Source: an uncultured Clostridia bacterium
GTDB lineage: Bacteria > Bacillota > Clostridia > Oscillospirales > Acutalibacteraceae
DNA length: 64,000 nucleotides
Direction of reading: 5' to 3'
Assembly: GCA_947168445.1 (NCBI GenBank)
Contig: CAMVLW010000004.1
Coordinates: forward strand, 1 to 64,000
Position numbers and translations under genes: made by a program. Of this stretch, positions 9,680 through 18,471 are shown piece after piece (the first letter of the stretch is position 1; each line of letters starts with the position of its first letter). Under the pieces are notes generated by a model. The model had not been told where the DNA came from, ran no database searches, and was given only the letters and a program-made list of their open reading frames with translations.

Positions 9680-10813
9680 TTATTTGTCGCAAACGCCGCC
9701 GGCAATTAACGAACCGTCCTTGGCGAGATAGGCGCAGACAATCACCATGTCCGCAACGCCGGATTCCTCTCTGCCGTCCTTGAGCGACGAGGACATATCC
9801 GACATATTGTCGTCAATATAGGTTTTCAGCGATTGCTTTTGCGTATCGGTCAAATCCGTCCGGAAGGTCATTTGATAAACAACAGCGTTGCCCTGAATGA
9901 AAATATCGGTGGCGTAGGTGTCGTTGGAGAGCGATTTTTCAAGCCCTGCCTCGTCGTTCTCCGCCAGATATTTATTCAGCTTTTCCTCGGCTTCCTTATC
10001 GTCGGCGTGAATGGAATCCGCCTCCACAAGCGTCAGACCCACGGCGTTCTTCACAGCGTGGCTGCCGCTGTAGGGTGCGGCGCTTGACTGCTGCGCCTGT
10101 GAACTTTCCGCCGCGCTTGACTGCTGTGCCTGCGAGCTTTCCTCGCGGGAGCTTTGGGCGGAGGTCTGCTCCTGCGCGCTTGTCTGCTCCTGCGCGCTTG
10201 TCTGCTGCTGCGCGGAGGTTTGTGCCTGCGAAGAACTTCCGGCTGTTGTTGTCACCGCCGCCGTGGGAGCGGTTGCGGGCTGATTGCCGCTGTTCTTCGC
10301 GCCGTTAACCAGCATGACGATTCCAAAAATCGCGCCGCCGACCAACAGCACGGCGAGCACAATGATGACGATAATCAGCGGCATGTTGTTCTTTTTGGAC
10401 ATGTCGGGCTTGCCGTTGGGCTGAGAGGCATGGGAAGCGCCGTACTGCGACGGCTGCTGATACTGACGGAACTGCGCGTCATAGCCGTTTTGCTGCTGCG
10501 GCTGCGGATACTCCTGCTTCTGCGGCTGATAATCATACGCGTCGGGAGCAGCGGGCGGCTGATAGCCTGCGGGCTGCTGAAACGGGTCGCCGTATTGCTG
10601 CGGCGAAGCGCCGCCGGCGGGAGCAGGGTTGCCGGGCTGAACGTCATAGCCGGACGGTTCGGGCTGCGGCGGAATATACTCCTGCGTGGGCGGCACTTCC
10701 TCCATCACCTGCGTTTTCGCGGTGCTGAAAGCGTCGGACACAACGGGTGTGCCGCAAATGGGACAAAACTTAACATTGGGCGCTAAGGGATGATTACAAT
10801 TGGGACAATTCAT
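9680..10813 (-). CDS. Zinc-ribbon, TM, DUF4854-like extracellular domain protein
   Basis: MNCPNCNHPLAPNVKFCPICG; TM PLIIVIIVLAVLLVGGAIFGIVMLV; YQMTFRTDLTDTQKQSLKTYI...SGVADMVIVCAYL. Confidence 0.78.
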   Translation of the reverse strand: MNCPNCNHPLAPNVKFCPICGTPVVSDAFSTAKTQVMEEVPPTQEYIPPQPEPSGYDVQPGNPAPAGGASPQQYGDPFQQPAGYQPPAAPDAYDYQPQKQEYPQPQQQNGYDAQFRQYQQPSQYGASHASQPNGKPDMSKKNNMPLIIVIIVLAVLLVGGAIFGIVMLVNGAKNSGNQPATAPTAAVTTTAGSSSQAQTSAQQQTSAQEQTSAQEQTSAQSSREESSQAQQSSAAESSQAQQSSAAPYSGSHAVKNAVGLTLVEADSIHADDKEAEEKLNKYLAENDEAGLEKSLSNDTYATDIFIQGNAVVYQMTFRTDLTDTQKQSLKTYIDDNMSDMSSSLKDGREESGVADMVIVCAYLAKDGSLIAGGVCDK

Positions 10814-10873
10814 ACGGTTCCTCCTTTATACTAATTCCTGATAGAAAGCAGATTTTTTTATTAGGTATTAGTA

Positions 10874-11599
10874 TTAATCCACTATCTGTGAAAAGATAAC
10901 CCTACCGTTTTGGTCAACTGCGGTAATTTGGATTTCAGCGTTGGAAACGCCGCTTTTCTCTTTCATTTCATACACATAACCGTCAAGGCGGGCGCAAACC
11001 TCGTCAAAGCTGCTCTCAAGCGAATTGAGATACTCCTCGGTTTCCTCGCCCTCACCCTCCGCCTGCACGCGGTAGGTTGCCAGCACCATGTTGTCCTCAA
11101 CCACAAGATTGAGCTTGGTGTCGCCGTCCACGGCGGAAACAAGCGTATTATACAGCGCGGTTTTGCCGATATACTTTGCAAGCTTTTCCTCCTCGTCGGT
11201 GGAATCCTCCGGAACCGTTACAGCGGGAACCGTCGTTGCAGGCACCGTAGTCGCGGCAACGGTGGTTGCGGGAACGGTGGTTGCGGGCGGCGCGGCGGTC
11301 GCGGCAACGGTCGTTTCGGGAGCGGTGGTTGTAACAGCGGGCGTCGCGGGTGTACTGCCGCGGCGCATAAACCACATTACGCCGAGCACGGCGGCGCAAA
11401 CCACCAGCGCGGCGAGCAGCACAATAAACACATTGCGCGGGACATTTCTTCTTTTTCGTGACGTGTCTCTATGGGAAAAGACAAAATCCTCGTCAAGGGT
11501 AAACCGCTGCTTTTCACTGTCAGGCAAAAGGCTTTTGCCGCAGTGCTCGCACACGGTTTGGTTTTCCCCGACGGGACGGTTGCAGTTGGGACAATTCAT
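10874..11599 (-). CDS. Zinc-ribbon, TM, DUF4854-like domain protein
   Basis: MNCPNCNRPVGENQTVCEHCG; TM; Thr/Pro linker; diverged C-terminal domain EKSGVSNAEIQITAV. Confidence 0.72.
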   Translation of the reverse strand: MNCPNCNRPVGENQTVCEHCGKSLLPDSEKQRFTLDEDFVFSHRDTSRKRRNVPRNVFIVLLAALVVCAAVLGVMWFMRRGSTPATPAVTTTAPETTVAATAAPPATTVPATTVAATTVPATTVPAVTVPEDSTDEEEKLAKYIGKTALYNTLVSAVDGDTKLNLVVEDNMVLATYRVQAEGEGEETEEYLNSLESSFDEVCARLDGYVYEMKEKSGVSNAEIQITAVDQNGRVIFSQIVD

Positions 11600-11699
11600 G
11601 ATGCGTCCTCCTAGACCTTGATATTTGCATTATACCCCATTTGCCTCAAGATTTCAACAGAAATTAAAAAGAAAAAACGCGCGGAAGGCTCTGCGCGTT

Positions 11700-12275
11700 T
11701 TATTCCTCAGCTTTCGACGCTTTCCGTCTGCATCTGCCGACGGCAATTTCGGTGGTTCCCTCAAACAACTCGCACAGGCGCTGCACCTGAATACTCAAAT
11801 CGTACTTCATGCCGCTGCTGAGCCATTCAATGACAAAGCCGACCAAAAGGCTTTTGTAATACATGATAATCGCCTGCTTGTCGCCGTCGTCAAGATTTTC
11901 TTCCGAAAAAGCGGCGTCAAAATATTCGGTGACAGTGCGGTTGGCAACGCGGTTGAGATAGCGCTCAAACATGTCGCGGTTGGCTGACTGGAACAGGTGC
12001 ATCATCGCGGTTTTGTTTTGCAGCGCAAAGTCCATCGCCTGCAAAATAGATTCGTAAATGCTGTTCTTCCCCTCGTTTTCCTGCATCAGCGCGTCTGCCT
12101 GCTCGTTGAGAATCTCCTCAATCAGCGAGGGAATATCGTCAAAATGGTAATAAAAGGAATTGCGGTTAATGCCGCAGTCCTCCACAATTTCTTTAACGGT
12201 AATCTTGTTGACCTGCTTGGTATTCAGCAGCTTCATAAAGGATTTTTTTATCGCGTCCTTGGTGAGAGTAGTCAT
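11700..12275 (-). CDS. TetR/AcrR family transcriptional regulator
   Basis: TKDAIKKSFMKLLNTKQVNKITVKEIVEDCGINRNSFYYHFDDIPSLIEEIL. Confidence 0.88.
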   Translation of the reverse strand: MTTLTKDAIKKSFMKLLNTKQVNKITVKEIVEDCGINRNSFYYHFDDIPSLIEEILNEQADALMQENEGKNSIYESILQAMDFALQNKTAMMHLFQSANRDMFERYLNRVANRTVTEYFDAAFSEENLDDGDKQAIIMYYKSLLVGFVIEWLSSGMKYDLSIQVQRLCELFEGTTEIAVGRCRRKASKAEE

Positions 12276-12415
12276 TCCGGGCTCCTTGCGGCTTTTGTTG
12301 GTTTCTATATATAAAGTATAGCACAAGTTTTTGGCGATTGCAAGAGAAGGAGAACAGAGTTAGCGTTTAGTGAAGCCTGCCGGTTTTTCTCTCAACGCTC
12401 AACTCAAAAAAAGAA

Positions 12416-12435
12416 CAGAGCCCCGAAAGGCTCTG
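12416..12435 (-). terminator. Rho-independent terminator of acpP
   Basis: CAGAGCC-TTTCGG-GGCTCTG on the minus strand followed by a T-tract. Confidence 0.8.
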
Positions 12436-12458
12436 CTATCGTTTGGTTGTAAATTCAA

Positions 12459-12686
12459 TTAAGAATTTGCCTCGATGTAAGCAACGAGAGCGCCAACGGT
12501 CTTGATGTTTTCGATTTCCTCGTCGGGAACCTCAACCGAGAACTCGTCCTCAATGGACATCAGCAAATCTACAACGTCCAGGGAATCCGCGCCGAGATCT
12601 TCCTGCAGATCGGTTTCCTCTGTAATCTTATCCTCGTCTACGTCAAACTGCTCGGCAAGAATTGCTTTGACTTTCTCCAATACCAT
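12459..12686 (-). CDS. acpP: Acyl carrier protein
   Basis: DLGADSLDVVDLLMSIEDEFSVEVPDEE with DSL phosphopantetheine site. Confidence 0.95.
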   Translation of the reverse strand: MVLEKVKAILAEQFDVDEDKITEETDLQEDLGADSLDVVDLLMSIEDEFSVEVPDEEIENIKTVGALVAYIEANS

Positions 12687-12936
12687 GATAATTTCCTCCT
12701 GTAAAAGATTATGCGCGCCGCTTATTTACAAACGCACATATTTTGTGCTACAATGATTAACGGATTTAACCATCGCAAAACAAACCCTGTGTTTGTTACT
12801 CTTCCATATTATTTGACTTTGCCGTCTTTGTCAATATGTAAATTGAAATTTTTTGAAATTTCTTGGTTTTGCATAAATAATTGACATTCTATCGAAGCAA
12901 ATCATCACTTATTAAGAAATTTTACGGAGGCTACTT

Positions 12937-13773
12937 ATGAGCACAAAGCATTACGCGGTTATCGGACACCCTATCGGTCATACCATGTCACCCTTTATCC
13001 ACAAAAGACTGTTTGATTTGGCGGGAATCGACGCCGATTACACAAAATTTGACATTGCGCCCGAAAATCTCGCGGCGGAATACGACAAGACCCTGAAGCA
13101 CCTCGACGGCTACAATATCACCATTCCGCACAAGCAAAGCATTATTCCGCTGCTCGACGGCTTGGACGACAAGGCGAAGATGTACGGCAGCGTGAACACC
13201 GTCGCCAACCTTGACGGAAAGGCAACAGGCTACACCACCGACCCCGACGGCTTTATCAAGGCAATTGAGGCGGCGGGGATTTCGCTCGACGGCAGAATTA
13301 TGATTCTCGGCTGCGGCGGCGTGGCACGCACAATGGCATACGAAATTGCTCTGCGCGGCAAGCCCTTTGAGTTTGCGGTACGCCGCGAGGATGTAGGCAA
13401 AGCAGGGCTTTTGTGTCTTGACATCACCCGCAAACTGCCCGAAACCAAGGTCAGCTTCGGCTTAATCGACCAGATTATCGGCACCGTGGACGTGCTGATT
13501 AACGCAACGCCCGTGGGCATGTATCCCAACACGGACGCCCAGCCGATTCACAACTGCGCCATCGGCCGCTGCGGCGCGGTGTTTGACGCGATTTACAATC
13601 CCCTCGAAACAACCCTTGTCAAACGCGCCAAGGCAAACGGCAGCAAAGCCGAGGGCGGCATGTCCATGCTCGTCTGGCAGGCAGTCGTCGCGCACCAAAT
13701 CTGGGACGGCTCGGAATATGATAAAAAGGACATCGACAAGCTCGTTCTCGACGCGGCAGAGCAGCTTTTGTAA
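12937..13773 (+). CDS. aroE: Shikimate dehydrogenase
   Basis: YAVIGHPIGHTMSPFIHKRLF; YNITIPHKQSI; INATPVGMYPN; DAIYNPLETTLVKRA. Confidence 0.94.
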   Translation: MSTKHYAVIGHPIGHTMSPFIHKRLFDLAGIDADYTKFDIAPENLAAEYDKTLKHLDGYNITIPHKQSIIPLLDGLDDKAKMYGSVNTVANLDGKATGYTTDPDGFIKAIEAAGISLDGRIMILGCGGVARTMAYEIALRGKPFEFAVRREDVGKAGLLCLDITRKLPETKVSFGLIDQIIGTVDVLINATPVGMYPNTDAQPIHNCAIGRCGAVFDAIYNPLETTLVKRAKANGSKAEGGMSMLVWQAVVAHQIWDGSEYDKKDIDKLVLDAAEQLL

Positions 13774-13825
13774 GTGGTTAGTGAGTTGCAGCTTACTGTT
13801 TATCACCAATCAAAGAGGAAAAAAC

Positions 13826-14332
13826 ATGAACAACATTATTCTCTGCGGCTTTATGGGCTGCGGAAAATCCACAGTGGGCAAAACGCTTGCCCGCAAAACC
13901 GGCAGACGGTTTGTGGATATGGACAAATATATTGAACAGAAGGCGGGCATGACCGTGTCGGAAATTTTCGCCGCCTTTGGCGAGGACGGCTTTCGCGACA
14001 GAGAGCATGAAGCCTGTCTTGAGCTGAGCGAAATGAGCAATCTGATTGTCGCCGCCGGCGGCGGCGCGCTGACCTTTGAACGCAACGTGCAGGCGTTTCG
14101 CGGCAAGGACAAAATTGTATTGCTCGACGTGCCGCTCAGCGTCATTCAGTACCGCCTGCGCAACGACACCGTGCGCCCGCTTTTGCAGCGTCCGGATAAA
14201 AACGAGGTGATGGCGCGGCTGTATGAGCAGCGCATGCCGCTGTACCTTTCGGCTGCTGATGTTGTTGTAAAGGGCGCCGCAACGCCGCTTAAAACCACCT
14301 CGCGCGTGATTGAGGTTTTAAGGCTAAAGTAG
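13826..14332 (+). CDS. aroK: Shikimate kinase
   Basis: ILCGFMGCGKSTVGKTLARKTGRRFVDMDKYIE; VAAGGGAL. Confidence 0.93.
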   Translation: MNNIILCGFMGCGKSTVGKTLARKTGRRFVDMDKYIEQKAGMTVSEIFAAFGEDGFRDREHEACLELSEMSNLIVAAGGGALTFERNVQAFRGKDKIVLLDVPLSVIQYRLRNDTVRPLLQRPDKNEVMARLYEQRMPLYLSAADVVVKGAATPLKTTSRVIEVLRLK

Positions 14333-14369
14333 CCTTACCTTTAGGGTCGCGCATTGGCATTTCGTTGCC

Positions 14370-14399
14370 TTGACAATCCTCTGTCTAAATTGCTATAAT
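14370..14399 (+). promoter_or_regulatory. SigA-type promoter upstream of the lipoprotein gene
   Basis: TTGACA, 18 bp spacer, TATAAT. Confidence 0.75.
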
Positions 14400-14436
14400 A
14401 AGGCAACTGATTTTAATATAATCAAAGGAGGATATC

Positions 14437-15120
14437 ATGATCAAAAAACTGATTGCATTTTCACTGGTCGCGCTGCTCGCGCTCGGCGCTGCGGCATGCG
14501 GTCAAAAGAGTGAGAGCAAAACCGAAGCCAAAACCGAAGCCAAAACCGAAAGCAAAACCGAAAGTCAGGCGGTTACACAGGCTGCCACCGAAGCGGCGGC
14601 TTCAAAAACCGAAAGCGAAGCGGCAACGCAGGCAAGCGCTTCCGCAGTCGTCACCGACGGCAGCTTGGTCGGCACGCTGCAAGCCGTTAAGCCGCAGGAG
14701 GATTTCGTCATCAAAGGTATGGTGCTCCTTTCGGATTCCGGCCATCACGAATACAGCACGGCCAATCAGCTCACTGACAAGGATTTTGTCACCGAGGGAC
14801 TGCACGCGGACTTCTACCTTAACGAGTGGATTGGCATTTACACCGACACCGACGCCTCGCTGTTCAATGTGTATGTTGTCGAAAACGACGCGCAAAAGGA
14901 TTATGCCGAAGTGACCGAGCAGGAGCTCCGCACAATCTGCGACGAAAAGAGCTTCCCGTTTTTGGAAGGCGCAACGCCCGACAAGGCGCAGCATAACTAT
15001 GCAGGCGCGCTTTACGTCAATCCCGATTACGGCAAGCCCGGCTTGTATAACATGTTCTTTGCCAAGGACGGCAACGTGGCGTACATGGTGCAGATCAATC
15101 TGGAAACCATGCCGCAGTAA
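14437..15120 (+). CDS. Secreted lipoprotein with KTEAKTES low-complexity linker
   Basis: Signal peptide and AAACGQ lipobox; unknown C-terminal domain. Confidence 0.65.
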   Translation: MIKKLIAFSLVALLALGAAACGQKSESKTEAKTEAKTESKTESQAVTQAATEAAASKTESEAATQASASAVVTDGSLVGTLQAVKPQEDFVIKGMVLLSDSGHHEYSTANQLTDKDFVTEGLHADFYLNEWIGIYTDTDASLFNVYVVENDAQKDYAEVTEQELRTICDEKSFPFLEGATPDKAQHNYAGALYVNPDYGKPGLYNMFFAKDGNVAYMVQINLETMPQ

Positions 15121-15153
15121 ACATCAGCGCCGAAATTTAACAGCGACCATTCA

Positions 15154-15189
15154 CAGGGGCAAACAAGCGCGTTTGTCCCTGCATTTTTT
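15154..15189 (+). terminator. Hairpin and T-tract after the lipoprotein gene
   Basis: AGGGGCAAACAAGCGCGTTTGTCCCTGCATTTTTT. Confidence 0.65.
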
Positions 15190-15225
15190 CATGAAAACGC
15201 CCTGCAAAAATGTTCTTTTCGGCTA

Positions 15226-15254
15226 TTGACTGTTGCGCTTTAAAGTGGTAAAAT
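15226..15254 (+). promoter_or_regulatory. SigA-type promoter for aroF
   Basis: TTGACT, 17 bp spacer, TAAAAT. Confidence 0.7.
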
Positions 15255-15291
15255 AACTGTGGGTAAATTGAGCAGAAAGAAGGAAACTCCC

Positions 15292-16299
15292 ATGATTATT
15301 GTTTTAAAGCCAACAACCACACCCGAACAGCTTTTGAGCTTCACCGAAAAGCTCAAAACCGACTATGACGTAAAAATCAACCGCTGGGACGGCGTGCACT
15401 CCACGGTGCTCGGACTCATCGGCGACACCACGCAGGTGGACATTGAGTACATTGAGGCGCAGGACATTGTTGAGAGCGTCAAGCGCGTGCAGGAGCCTTA
15501 CAAAAAGGCAAACCGCAAGTTCCACCCGGAGAACACGACCATCAAAATCAACGACAGCGTGACGATTGGCGACGGCAGCCTGCACATTATGGCGGGTCCG
15601 TGCTCGGTGGAGAGTGAGGAGCAGATTGTCGGCATCGCCAAGAGCGTGCAGCAATCGGGCGCAACCCTTTTGCGCGGCGGCGCGTTTAAGCCCCGCACCT
15701 CTCCCTATGCGTTCCAGGGCTTGAAATCCGAGGGACTTGACCTGCTGAAAACCGCCCGCAAGGAAACCGGGCTGCCGATTGTCACCGAAATCATGCGCGT
15801 GTCGCATATTGACATGTTTGAGAACGTCGATATTATTCAGGTCGGCGCGAGAAACATGCAGAATTTTGAACTTCTGAAGGAACTCGGCAAAACCAACAAG
15901 CCGATTTTGCTCAAGCGCGGACTTTCGGCGACGATTGAGGAATGGCTGATGAGCGCCGAGTACATCATGGCGGGCGGCAATGACAAGGTTATGCTCTGCG
16001 AGCGCGGCATCCGCACCTATGAAACCTTCACCCGCAACACACTGGACATCTCCGCGATTCCGGTGATTAAAAAGCTTTCCCACCTGCCGGTCATTGTCGA
16101 CCCGAGCCACGCGGCAGGCAAAAGCTGGCTGGTGGAGCCGCTGGCAATGGCGGCGGTCGCGGCAGGCGCCGACGGACTGATTATCGAGGTACACAACGAC
16201 CCGCCGCACGCGCTTTCGGACGGCGCGCAGTCGCTGACCCCCAAGCAATTTGACGGCGTGGCGAAAAAATTATTTGCGTTAAAGAAGGCATTAGACTGA
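15292..16299 (+). CDS. aroF: 3-deoxy-7-phosphoheptulonate synthase (AroF/AroG type with N-terminal regulatory domain)
   Basis: [52 protein letters not shown]. Confidence 0.94.
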   Translation: MIIVLKPTTTPEQLLSFTEKLKTDYDVKINRWDGVHSTVLGLIGDTTQVDIEYIEAQDIVESVKRVQEPYKKANRKFHPENTTIKINDSVTIGDGSLHIMAGPCSVESEEQIVGIAKSVQQSGATLLRGGAFKPRTSPYAFQGLKSEGLDLLKTARKETGLPIVTEIMRVSHIDMFENVDIIQVGARNMQNFELLKELGKTNKPILLKRGLSATIEEWLMSAEYIMAGGNDKVMLCERGIRTYETFTRNTLDISAIPVIKKLSHLPVIVDPSHAAGKSWLVEPLAMAAVAAGADGLIIEVHNDPPHALSDGAQSLTPKQFDGVAKKLFALKKALD

Positions 16300-17129
16300 T
16301 GAACATTGCAATTGTCGGGCTGGGCATTATCGGCGGCAGCTATTGCAAGGCGCTGAAAGCCCACACCCCGCATTACGTTATCGGCATTAACCGCACCCCG
16401 GAGGTAGCGGAACAAGCGCTTGCACAGGGCGCGATTGATGAAATCGGCACGCCCGAAGCGCTGGGCAAGGCAGACGTGATTTTTCTCTGCATGTACCCGC
16501 AGGCGTGCGCGGATTTTTTAAAGGAAAACGGACAATATATCCGCAAGGACGCGATTGTCACCGACGCCGCGGGCATTAAGCGCGCGCTTTGTCCGCAGCT
16601 AAAGGAAATCGCGGACGGCTTCGGCTTTACCTATGTCGGCAGCCACCCGATGGCAGGCAAGGAGAAAAACGGCTTTTCGGCAAGCGACGAAAACCTGTTT
16701 ATGGGCGCGAGTTTTATCATCACGCCCTGCGGCGCGCCGCACACGGCGGTGAACGCGCTCTCCGGGCTGGCGCTTGAAATCGGCTTCGGCACCATTAAAA
16801 TCACCACGCCCGAAGAACATGACCGCATGATTGCGTTCACCTCTCAATTACCGCACATTTTAGCCTGTGCCTATGTGCTCAGTCCGTGCTGCCCCAAGCA
16901 CAAGGGATTTTCGGCGGGCAGCTACCGCGATGTATCCCGTGTGGCAAACATCAACGCCAAGCTGTGGACAGAACTGTTTTTGGAAAACCAAGAACCGCTT
17001 GTGGCGGAGCTGGAAGTGCTCAACGAGAATTTGACGAATATTTTTCAGGCGGTTAAAAATGAGGATAAAGAAGCGCTGTTTGCTTTATTAGAGCGCGGAC
17101 ATCAGGTGAAGCAAGCCTTAGGAGAATGA
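16299..17129 (+). CDS. tyrA: Prephenate dehydrogenase
   Basis: NIAIVGLGIIGGSYCKALK; GSHPMAGKEKNGF; SQLPHILACAYV. Confidence 0.92.
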   Translation: MNIAIVGLGIIGGSYCKALKAHTPHYVIGINRTPEVAEQALAQGAIDEIGTPEALGKADVIFLCMYPQACADFLKENGQYIRKDAIVTDAAGIKRALCPQLKEIADGFGFTYVGSHPMAGKEKNGFSASDENLFMGASFIITPCGAPHTAVNALSGLALEIGFGTIKITTPEEHDRMIAFTSQLPHILACAYVLSPCCPKHKGFSAGSYRDVSRVANINAKLWTELFLENQEPLVAELEVLNENLTNIFQAVKNEDKEALFALLERGHQVKQALGE

Positions 17130-17130
17130 T

Positions 17131-17395
17131 TTGCAGTGCAAATCAATTCATGTTGCGTCAGCGACAATTCATGTTGCGGCGCAACAATTCATGAAACGAA
17201 GTTTCAATTCATTTTTGGCAGATGTTAGGATAGAAACGGTTTTTCTCCTGACGCTGTCTTTTTGACCGGTTTCCGGCAAACGTTTCCTTTTATACTGACA
17301 TTGCGGGTCAGCGGAAACGTTTCTGCCGGGAATGAATTGACCTTCGGTCATGAATTGGCGTTGCCATGAATTGACCGTTGGTCATGAATTGCGCC
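17131..17395. repeat. Two opposing arrays of mini-hairpins with ATTCA/TGAAT spacers around a central stem-loop
   Basis: Left stems TTTGC/GCAAA, TGTTGC/GCGACA, TGTTGC/GCAACA, TGAAAC/GTTTCA; right stems TGACC/GGTCA, TGGC/GCCA, TGACC/GGTCA, TGCGCC/GGCGCA; spacers ATTCA on the left and TGAAT on the right. Confidence 0.85.
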
Positions 17396-17419
17396 GTTGG
17401 CGCATTGAGGAGGAAGGAT

Positions 17420-18469
17420 ATGAAAACAGTACACGTCGACACAGGCAAGCCCTACGACATTCTAATTGAGCGCGGCATACTCGACCGCTGCGGCGAATAT
17501 GTGAAAAACCTCACAAGCGCCGAAAAGGCACTGGTTGTCACGGATTCAAACGTGGCGCCGCACTATCAGTGGCGGATTCTCAACTCGCTGGAGCGCGAGG
17601 GAATTCAGACAAAGGCGTTCATCTTTTCCGCAGGAGAGGAGAGCAAGCACCTCGGCACCATTGCGGATATTTACAAAACTCTCGCGGACTTTCGCATGAC
17701 CCGCAAGGACATCATTGTCGCGCTGGGCGGCGGCGTTTGCGGCGACATGGCGGGCTTTGCGGCGGCAACCTATCTGCGCGGCATTGACTTTGTGCAGGTG
17801 CCGACCTCACTTTTGGCGCAGGTGGATTCCTCCGTCGGCGGAAAAACCGGCGTTGACTTGCCGCAGGGCAAAAACCTTGTCGGCGCGTTTCACCAGCCTG
17901 CCGCGGTTCTGATTGACCCCGACACCCTCAACACCCTGCCCGACCGCTTTATTGCGGACGGCATGGCGGAGGTCATCAAGTACGGCTGCATTAAGGACGC
18001 GGCGTTTTTTGAAAATCTTGAAAAAGAGGACGCGCTTTCGCACATTGACGAGGTGATTGAAACCTGCGTGTCGATTAAGCGCGACGTGGTGAGCCGCGAC
18101 GAGCGCGAGGCGGGCGAGCGTATGCTGCTCAATTTCGGTCACACGCTCGGTCACGCGATTGAAAAAATCTATCACTTCACAGGCATTACCCACGGCATGG
18201 CGGTGGCAATCGGCATGGTGCTGATTGCGCGCGCAGGCGAAGCGCACGGCGTGACCGCCGCAGGAACCGCCGACCGCATTGTGCGCCTGTGCGAAAAATA
18301 TCAGCTGCCCACCGCCGACCGCGCCGGTTTTTCCGAAATGGCGCAGGCGGCGCAGGGCGACAAAAAGACAGCGGGCAGCCGCATTAATCTGGTGCTGCTC
18401 AAAACCATCGGCGAGAGTTTTATTTTGCAGCTCCCGCTTGAAGAATTGGAAGCGTTTATTTCGGTTTGA
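17420..18469 (+). CDS. aroB: 3-dehydroquinate synthase
   Basis: VALGGGVCGDMAGFAAATYLRGIDFVQVPTSLLAQVDSSVGGKTGV; LNFGHTLGHAIE. Confidence 0.95.
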   Translation: MKTVHVDTGKPYDILIERGILDRCGEYVKNLTSAEKALVVTDSNVAPHYQWRILNSLEREGIQTKAFIFSAGEESKHLGTIADIYKTLADFRMTRKDIIVALGGGVCGDMAGFAAATYLRGIDFVQVPTSLLAQVDSSVGGKTGVDLPQGKNLVGAFHQPAAVLIDPDTLNTLPDRFIADGMAEVIKYGCIKDAAFFENLEKEDALSHIDEVIETCVSIKRDVVSRDEREAGERMLLNFGHTLGHAIEKIYHFTGITHGMAVAIGMVLIARAGEAHGVTAAGTADRIVRLCEKYQLPTADRAGFSEMAQAAQGDKKTAGSRINLVLLKTIGESFILQLPLEELEAFISV

Positions 18470-18471
18470 TT

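Noticed and set aside
12687-12936. T-box or other leader upstream of aroE
   Set aside because: No T-box motif (TGGN.ACC) or specifier stem recognised; the gap looks like divergent promoters
14453-14914. 153-aa +1 frame ORF in the lipoprotein gene
   Set aside because: Arises from the tandem AAAACCGAAGCC repeat in another frame
15304-16248. 314-aa minus-strand ORF inside aroF
   Set aside because: Antisense to a confidently identified DAHP synthase
17169-17351. 60-aa minus-strand ORF in the tyrA-aroB gap
   Set aside because: Composed of hairpin-array sequence; no RBS or protein-like signature
17131-17395. Considered as a CRISPR array
   Set aside because: Units are 5-nt spacers with 11-16 nt palindromes, no 25-37 nt direct repeats, no unique ~30 nt spacers and no cas genes
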